A stretch of DNA of 64,000 bases from Bdellovibrionales bacterium GWA1_52_35 (lineage in GTDB: Bacteria > Bdellovibrionota > UBA1018), in contig MEPO01000022.1 in assembly GCA_001769805.1 (NCBI GenBank), forward strand, positions 1 through 64,000, in the 5' to 3' direction. The position numbers and the translations under genes were made by a program. The notes under the pieces are model-generated. The model worked only from the letters and a program-made list of their open reading frames with translations. It had not been told where the DNA came from and made no database searches. Each line of letters starts with the position of its first letter. Within the stretch, counting starts at the first letter, position 1. This document shows positions 59,783 through 64,000 of this stretch, piece by piece.

Positions 59783-60139
59783 TCAGGCGCACCGAAAACG
59801 CAGGCCGACCTCATTCTTCTCATCGCCTTCAAAGGCCTTGCCGATACCGGGCAGCTTTTTAAGTACGCCCAGAGCCCGGTCCTCCGGCTGCTCGGGACAG
59901 TTGCGATCCTTGCCTTTTTCGGAAGCAAAGATGGCTTCTTTGCCCTTGTCCTTGCAGAAACGCTGGGCGGCATCGACAGCGGCAATGACGGCATCGCCTT
60001 CTTTTTTCGAGGAAGCAACCGCCTCTGCCTGCCCGTTTTCGCGCAGCATGACTCTTGCCGGGCTGCTGGCGCAGCCCGAGACGAGCATCAAAATCCCGGC
60101 GATACAGGCGACTTGCATTTTATTCGTGGAGAGGCTCAT
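59783..60139 (-). CDS. Hypothetical lipoprotein
   Basis: A 118-residue protein starts at ATG 60,139; a longer open frame continues upstream but is non-coding overlap with the yciH gene. A type II signal peptide ends in lipobox LVSGC. The mature region has Cys pairs (FCKDKGK, NCPEQPED) and a closing RFRCA, with a helical AVDAAQRF stretch. No family is recognised. It is convergent with the outer-membrane gene, and the stops are 11 bases apart with a T-run between. Confidence 0.6.
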   Translation of the reverse strand: MSLSTNKMQVACIAGILMLVSGCASSPARVMLRENGQAEAVASSKKEGDAVIAAVDAAQRFCKDKGKEAIFASEKGKDRNCPEQPEDRALGVLKKLPGIGKAFEGDEKNEVGLRFRCA

Positions 60140-60232
60140 AGGGCTGCAGACCTGCAATTCGGGGGCTGAGGGGGCAGGGCGGTTCAGATTTTTCTCGCAA
60201 AAAATGTGAAATAAGACGATCTCTGGAAAGCC

Positions 60233-60604
60233 ATGTCCCAAAATGACAAAGATACCCGCCTGGTCTTTTCGACGGATCCTGCCCTGAACCGCAAATGCGA
60301 GAAATGCAAAGAGGTTCTCTCGGAGTGCACCTGCACGCCGGAAGTCGATCCGAAGGGCTATAAATTCATTGCGGTGCTCAGGATCGAGAAGCAGGGACGT
60401 GCTGGAAAAACAGTGACAGTGATCGATCGTCTGCCCAAGAATGAACTCTTCCTGAAAAATCTGACGACGCTTCTGAAGAAGAAATGCGGTTCCGGGGGGA
60501 CATATCTGATGGACGGCCGGGACGGAGTGATCGAAATTCAGGGGGATAAGCGGGAACTGATCCGTGCGGCTTTGCTGAAAGAGGGGATCCACTCGAAAGG
60601 GTGA
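60233..60604 (+). CDS. yciH: SUI1/eIF1-like translation factor (YciH type)
   Basis: A 123-residue protein has a CEKCKEVLSECTC zinc-like segment (about residues 22-34). A SUI1 domain follows from about 45, with the conserved RIEKQGRAGKTVTVIDRL, a CGSGGTYL motif and a closing DGVIEIQGDKRELI. Bacterial SUI1 proteins such as E. coli YciH affect initiation-codon selection. In a genome that seems to use leaderless messages, an initiation-fidelity factor is of interest. It overlaps no coding neighbour except the divergent lipoprotein leader. Confidence 0.92.
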   Translation: MSQNDKDTRLVFSTDPALNRKCEKCKEVLSECTCTPEVDPKGYKFIAVLRIEKQGRAGKTVTVIDRLPKNELFLKNLTTLLKKKCGSGGTYLMDGRDGVIEIQGDKRELIRAALLKEGIHSKG

Positions 60605-60639
60605 GTGCAAAATTTGCACAGCTTCGGCGGGTGCGCGAA

Positions 60640-61266
60640 ATGAAAATCGCATTGGCTTTATTACTGGTCGCCTTTTGCAATACCTCCTGCAATACCGATG
60701 ACCCGCCACTCATTCTAAATGCGCCCGGGATTGTGCCGACTGCCACTCCGAGTTTCGGGTCATTTTTTGAGCCCATTCCTGAACCGCCGCTTATACCTGA
60801 GCCTTTCTTCACTCCCGTGCCGCTGGTTGCAGGCGAAGAGGCGCAACTGTCTTGGAAGGCGATTTCCCTGCAGGTGAAGTCTTGTGATTATGCGGGCCGC
60901 TGCGATGGCGCCGATGGATTCACGATTGATTCGAGTGGAGGTTATTCGATTTCACAGGGCGTCTCTCTGGCAGGAAAAATCACGCATGCCGAACTCGCAA
61001 ATATTGAGACTGCAATTGCTCAGGTGATTGCGCAAGATCCTCTCCCTTCAATTTCTTGCTCCAAAACGGCACCCCTGCCTGGACTGTCTTCTTACATTTT
61101 GAAGCTGACCTTCAGTAGCGGTGTCGAAACTGTGCTTCAAACCCAGCAGTTTGTGGCTGGCGGACTTGAGGTATGTACTGCAGGCAATGTCGATGATGCG
61201 GCTCGACTTGAAACCGAAATCGCAATTCTCGTGAGCAAGTACGAATCAACAGCAGCTCAGCCGTAA
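60640..61266 (+). CDS. Hypothetical secreted protein with Pro-rich linker
   Basis: A 208-residue protein starts at ATG 60,640; the 13 residues before it in the open frame are not needed. A signal sequence ends near NTSC, an incomplete lipobox, so lipidation is doubtful. A Pro-rich linker (PIPEPPLIPEPFFTPVPL) follows, then a folded domain with several Cys (SCDYAGRC, SCSKTA, VCTAG). No family is recognised. Confidence 0.6.
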   Translation: MKIALALLLVAFCNTSCNTDDPPLILNAPGIVPTATPSFGSFFEPIPEPPLIPEPFFTPVPLVAGEEAQLSWKAISLQVKSCDYAGRCDGADGFTIDSSGGYSISQGVSLAGKITHAELANIETAIAQVIAQDPLPSISCSKTAPLPGLSSYILKLTFSSGVETVLQTQQFVAGGLEVCTAGNVDDAARLETEIAILVSKYESTAAQP

Positions 61267-61296
61267 ATCCATCTGAACATCTTACTGATCTTCACC

Positions 61297-61313
61297 TGTC
61301 TAAACTTTAGACA
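61297..61313. promoter_or_regulatory. Perfect 8-bp palindrome in the 61,267-61,416 gap, likely operator
   Basis: TGTCTAAA-C-TTTAGACA is a perfect palindrome with a one-base centre, about 104 bases before ATG 61,417. A loop of one base cannot form a hairpin, so a dimeric regulator site is more plausible. The rest of the 150-base gap holds no other clear element. Confidence 0.5.
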
Positions 61314-61416
61314 CTCTCCCGGGCTCAGCCTCAGCCCACGGGCATTCAAAGGGGTTTCTGCCCGGCCCCGAGTTTGCAATCTCTTCCCTGGAGAGAATTT
61401 TGAGGAGAGTAATTCC

Positions 61417-61932
61417 ATGAAAAATATCGTTTTGGTTCTGGGTCTGGTTCTTTGTATGGCCGGCTTCGGCAACTCTGCTGCCGCAGAGGATGAGGTGACC
61501 TCGCTACGAGGCAAGGGCCGCTCCAAGCTGGAGTTCAAGCCCGGGTTTTGGAAAACTCAAAAGAAGCAAGACGAGGCCAAAGCGGCAGCCTATGAAAAGG
61601 CAATCGAAGCCGCGAAACGGGATGTCTTGAAGCAATGTGCGACCCTTGCGGTAAAAAAAGGCTCGACTTATTCAGTCCCCGACAACTTTACGGAAAAATG
61701 GGAAGGCACCATGGGCCGCTGCGATCACTTGGTCAACCTGAATACCAAGAAGCATGCTTTCACCTGTACCGCGAGTGTCAAGGCGAATTGTATTTTGATT
61801 GCGCAGGATCCCCGGATGAATGATCAGTCTGTTGCCAATCAGAAATGCACAGCGGAGCTGCAGCCGGATTCTTTCAGCGCTTCGGATGAGTTTCCGGTTG
61901 AAAGCACCGACGCTGCATCCGCTCGCCAGTAA
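61417..61932 (+). CDS. Hypothetical secreted protein
   Basis: A 171-residue protein has a signal peptide ending near AAA|E (about residue 23). The middle is a helical, Lys/Ala-rich stretch (KKQDEAKAAAYEKAIEAAKR), and about five cysteines follow in the C-terminal half. The start has a gaggag ribosome-binding site nine bases upstream. A palindrome at 61,297-61,313 may regulate it. No family is recognised. Confidence 0.65.
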   Translation: MKNIVLVLGLVLCMAGFGNSAAAEDEVTSLRGKGRSKLEFKPGFWKTQKKQDEAKAAAYEKAIEAAKRDVLKQCATLAVKKGSTYSVPDNFTEKWEGTMGRCDHLVNLNTKKHAFTCTASVKANCILIAQDPRMNDQSVANQKCTAELQPDSFSASDEFPVESTDAASARQ

Positions 61933-61953
61933 TTTCAGCTCCGGAACCCTATT

Positions 61954-62184
61954 TTACACTTCGGCGCCGATGGCTTCGACCGGGCAAGCTTCCAGAGCCG
62001 ATTTGCACTGGGCTTCTTCCTTGGCGTCGGCGGGCTGCTTGTAAACGTAAGAATAGCCATTGGCGTCGTTACGGGTGAAATTCTCAGGTGCTTCCGCTCG
62101 GCACGCATCACAGTCAATGCACTGATCATCGACGAAGTATTTTCCTGGAGCGTTATCCGGCCATTTCTTGCTTTTGTCTGCCAT
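61954..62184 (-). CDS. Small ferredoxin, single cluster type
   Basis: A 76-residue protein has CIDCDAC (about residues 22-28) and a later CPVEAI (about 67-72), the four-cysteine set of a single-cluster 4Fe-4S ferredoxin. The sequence DQCIDCDACRAEAPENF is typical of this family. It would transfer electrons in the cytoplasm. It is the second gene of a minus-strand pair with the solute-binding protein gene at 62,221, with a 36-base gap. The electron partner is not visible. Confidence 0.9.
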   Translation of the reverse strand: MADKSKKWPDNAPGKYFVDDQCIDCDACRAEAPENFTRNDANGYSYVYKQPADAKEEAQCKSALEACPVEAIGAEV

Positions 62185-62220
62185 GCGGAGTTTCTAATAT
62201 GGATTTGCCTGCGGAGTCAA

Positions 62221-63339
62221 TCACTTGTTCTGATTCAGGGCCCGGTCCAGCTGCAGAAATACGTTTTCTGAGGCCAGGCGCTTGGACGCCTCTCCAAAAA
62301 ACAGAGGAAGCGCCTGAACCCAGGCAGAACGGGCGCGAATCACATCCGGGTCGGTGCTTCGGGTCTCGGCTTTTTTCATTTTAGACGCGGGGAGAACACC
62401 CAGCGCCTCTGACCAGCGGCCTGTTATTTCCGGCGAAAACCAATAAGCGAGAAAATCCTGGACCGCCGGTTTCTCAGACGTGGTGATCAGATTGCTTCCC
62501 CCTTGGAGACTGCAGGGAGAGTTCTGTCCTGGGCAGGGGAGTGGAGTGGATTTCCAGCGGAACTGTGCGTTCTTCCGGACATAGGGCAGGAGGTCGATCG
62601 AGGCCACCAGGAGCGAGGTCTTGCGCTCCAGAAAATCCTGGACTGCCCGGTCCAGGCTCAGCTCGGGCCGGACCAGATGAGGGGTATCCAGCAACTTTTG
62701 AATCGCATGGATCGACTCCGTGAGTTCCCGATTCGCCCGAAGACCGCCCGCCTGCCGTTGCCAAAGTGGCTTGCGTGCGAGCGCCTCAAAAATCCATAAG
62801 CCGCGTGCCCCTTGCAAGGGAATGGCGAGCGCGTACTTACCAGCGCGATTCCGGGTTGATGATCCGTTCGCCAATTTATTGGCGACAACCAGAAGTTGCT
62901 GCCAGCTTGGTGGCCAATTTTTCGAAACCTCCCGGCTATTCACCCTGAAAAGCGCTTCTTCGTTCACCAGCAAAACGGGAGAGACCCGGGTGAAAGGGTA
63001 TTCTTTTTTCACCAGATTCAACTCAGAAATCGCGGGAATTTCCGTGTATTCCAGTGTTGCCAATTCAGGGGTGCTGCCGGCCAGTTCTGTCGCAATCAGT
63101 TCCTGGATCGACGAATATTCCTCCCCGCGCCGGATCAGGGAAACCGGAGCCTGCGGATGCGCCCGGTTGTATTCTTCGATGATACCGGCCAGGACGGGTT
63201 GGGCTTCCAGCGTATGAGCGGTATTCGGAACGAGAAACCGGACCGGAACTGCCGGGCTGGGGGACGGACTGGCCGCGTTCAAAGGGGGGGGCAAAGCCAG
63301 CAGCAAAAAAACAAGGGGGTTCAACCAATAGTCGCGCAT
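62221..63339 (-). CDS. ABC-type extracellular solute-binding protein
   Basis: A 372-residue protein starts at ATG 63,339; the longer frame to 63,507 is antisense to the next gene. A signal peptide ends near LNA|A (about residue 23). The mature protein follows the family-1 solute-binding pattern with ATLEYTEIPAISEL, PSWQQLLVVANKL, a YALAIPLQG segment and NLITTSEKPAVQDFLAYWFS. It would bind a sugar or phosphate-type ligand in the periplasm. No permease is adjacent. A G8 run in the signal-peptide coding region could cause frameshifts. It diverges from the metallophosphoesterase. Confidence 0.82.
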   Translation of the reverse strand: MRDYWLNPLVFLLLALPPPLNAASPSPSPAVPVRFLVPNTAHTLEAQPVLAGIIEEYNRAHPQAPVSLIRRGEEYSSIQELIATELAGSTPELATLEYTEIPAISELNLVKKEYPFTRVSPVLLVNEEALFRVNSREVSKNWPPSWQQLLVVANKLANGSSTRNRAGKYALAIPLQGARGLWIFEALARKPLWQRQAGGLRANRELTESIHAIQKLLDTPHLVRPELSLDRAVQDFLERKTSLLVASIDLLPYVRKNAQFRWKSTPLPCPGQNSPCSLQGGSNLITTSEKPAVQDFLAYWFSPEITGRWSEALGVLPASKMKKAETRSTDPDVIRARSAWVQALPLFFGEASKRLASENVFLQLDRALNQNK

Positions 63340-63370
63340 GCTTTTATTATTGTAGGCTATAATTAAAACC

Positions 63371-64000
63371 GTGGACAAGGTGAAACTCATCATCAGCGAT
63401 TGCCATCTTTCGGCCGGAAAGTTCTTCGAAGGAAGACTCAACCCGCATGAGGACTTCAAGTTTGATGATGAGATGGTGGAACTCTTCGAATTCTTCTCGA
63501 GCAGCATTTATGGCGATGGGCCCGGTGGTGCAGTTGAAGTGGAGCTTTTCATCAACGGAGATTTTTTTGATTTCCTGAACGTTCCTTATTTCGGGGAATT
63601 CGAGGACGCCATCACCGAGGAGATCTCTCTCACCAAGCTCGAAGCCATTATCGCCGGGCATCCCAAAGTTATGGCGGCACTCAAGCGTTTTGCCTCCAAG
63701 CCGAACAAGAAAATCACTTATCTCGTCGGCAACCATGACGCGGATCTCTTTTTTGAAAAGGTGCGCGAGAGGATTGTCCGTGAGTGGGATCCGGAAGGCT
63801 CCTATCCGAGCGAAAAAGTGGAAATCATCGCCGATCGTGATCGCGTGCGCCTGGAAGGCGGCGTGGAGATTCACCACGGAAACCAGTTTGAAGCCGTGAA
63901 TTCCATGAATTTTGAATGTCCGACGATCGCCTCGCATATGAGCGAACCGGTTTTGAATTTGCCTTGGGGCAGCTTCTATGTGCTTAAAATCGTGAATCGT
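63371..64000 (+). CDS. Metallophosphoesterase, truncated by the window end
   Basis: An open frame of 210 codons reaches the window edge without a stop. It contains LIISDCHLS (about residues 6-14), FINGDFFDF (about 58-66) and YLVGNHDADLFF (about 117-128), the calcineurin-like two-metal motifs. An IHHGNQFEAVN segment (about 166-176) matches the IEHGNQYDAY segment of the protein at 39,483, so the two are paralogs. GTG 63,371 or GTG 63,380 is the start; no ATG precedes the first motif. The antisense ORF 63,347-63,937 is a shadow. Confidence 0.78.
   Translation, partial: MDKVKLIISDCHLSAGKFFEGRLNPHEDFKFDDEMVELFEFFSSSIYGDGPGGAVEVELFINGDFFDFLNVPYFGEFEDAITEEISLTKLEAIIAGHPKVMAALKRFASKPNKKITYLVGNHDADLFFEKVRERIVREWDPEGSYPSEKVEIIADRDRVRLEGGVEIHHGNQFEAVNSMNFECPTIASHMSEPVLNLPWGSFYVLKIVNR

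Noticed and set aside
60140..60709. Upstream extension of the minus-strand lipoprotein frame to 60,709
   Set aside because: The real start is ATG 60,139 with a signal peptide directly after it; the extension is antisense to yciH.
63347..63937. Minus-strand frame of 196 codons near the window end
   Set aside because: It is antisense to a metallophosphoesterase with all family motifs.
1..64000. CRISPR arrays, rRNA genes, other tRNAs and riboswitches
   Set aside because: No regularly spaced direct repeats, rRNA segments or further cloverleaf sequences were seen on reading both strands; only tRNA-His was found.

Overview
The window looks like a chromosomal stretch of a Gram-negative bacterium of moderately high G+C. 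It carries many signal-peptide outer-membrane proteins and lipoproteins, RlmC, RmuC, PrkA, a bacterial SUI1/YciH protein and a DNA topoisomerase VI operon. This mix suggests a deltaproteobacterial or Bdellovibrionota/Oligoflexia-like lineage, but that placement is inference from gene content only.

Region 1 (1-14,565) is mobile DNA. Bases 1-99 are the end of an IS3-family insertion sequence, with the first ten codons of its OrfA on the minus strand. After an A/T-rich stretch with a small membrane methyltransferase and a striking 21-bp perfect inverted repeat (720-774), a tightly packed plus-strand operon runs from 937 to 11,721. It encodes a type IV secretion/conjugation apparatus (VirB2, B3, B4, a B5/TrbJ-like protein, B6, B8, B9, B10, a VirD4/TraD coupling ATPase, a lipoprotein and a possible replication-relaxation protein). 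A 109-bp imperfect inverted repeat follows, then an accessory protein, a small HTH regulator, short genes and a large serine recombinase. The recombinase frame runs through the terminator of tRNA-His(GTG) and stops inside that tRNA, so the right end of the element lies beside or within the tRNA locus. I see neither a VirB11 ATPase nor a canonical relaxase.

Region 2 (14,566-35,419) is mostly housekeeping and envelope functions: an outer-membrane protein, a CDF metal transporter, a HAD phosphatase, two UshA-like 5'-nucleotidases flanking RluA and PrkA, a DEDD exonuclease, an M20 peptidase, a SIS-domain protein, a secreted caspase-fold-like protein, a zinc-ribbon methyltransferase overlapping rlmC, a trypsin-like protease and RmuC.

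Region 3 (35,487-46,798) holds an AI-2E-family transporter, the topoisomerase VI operon (top6B-top6A) followed by a metallophosphoesterase, a HAD-GH65 fusion coupled to a universal stress protein, an M48 protease and PncC.

Region 4 (46,811-64,000) holds a large radical SAM protein, outer-membrane proteins, a histidine kinase / single-domain response regulator / signal peptidase I cluster, a minus-strand operon (CDP-alcohol phosphatidyltransferase, GtrA, class III aminotransferase, M42-like peptidase), a DMT transporter, a YciH/SUI1 factor, small secreted proteins, a ferredoxin, a solute-binding protein, and a metallophosphoesterase cut by the window end.

Two genome-wide habits stand out. Several promoters place their -10 box about six bases before the start codon (leaderless mRNAs), and convergent genes end with touching or overlapping stop codons and no terminator between them. 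No intergenic gap exceeds 300 bases.
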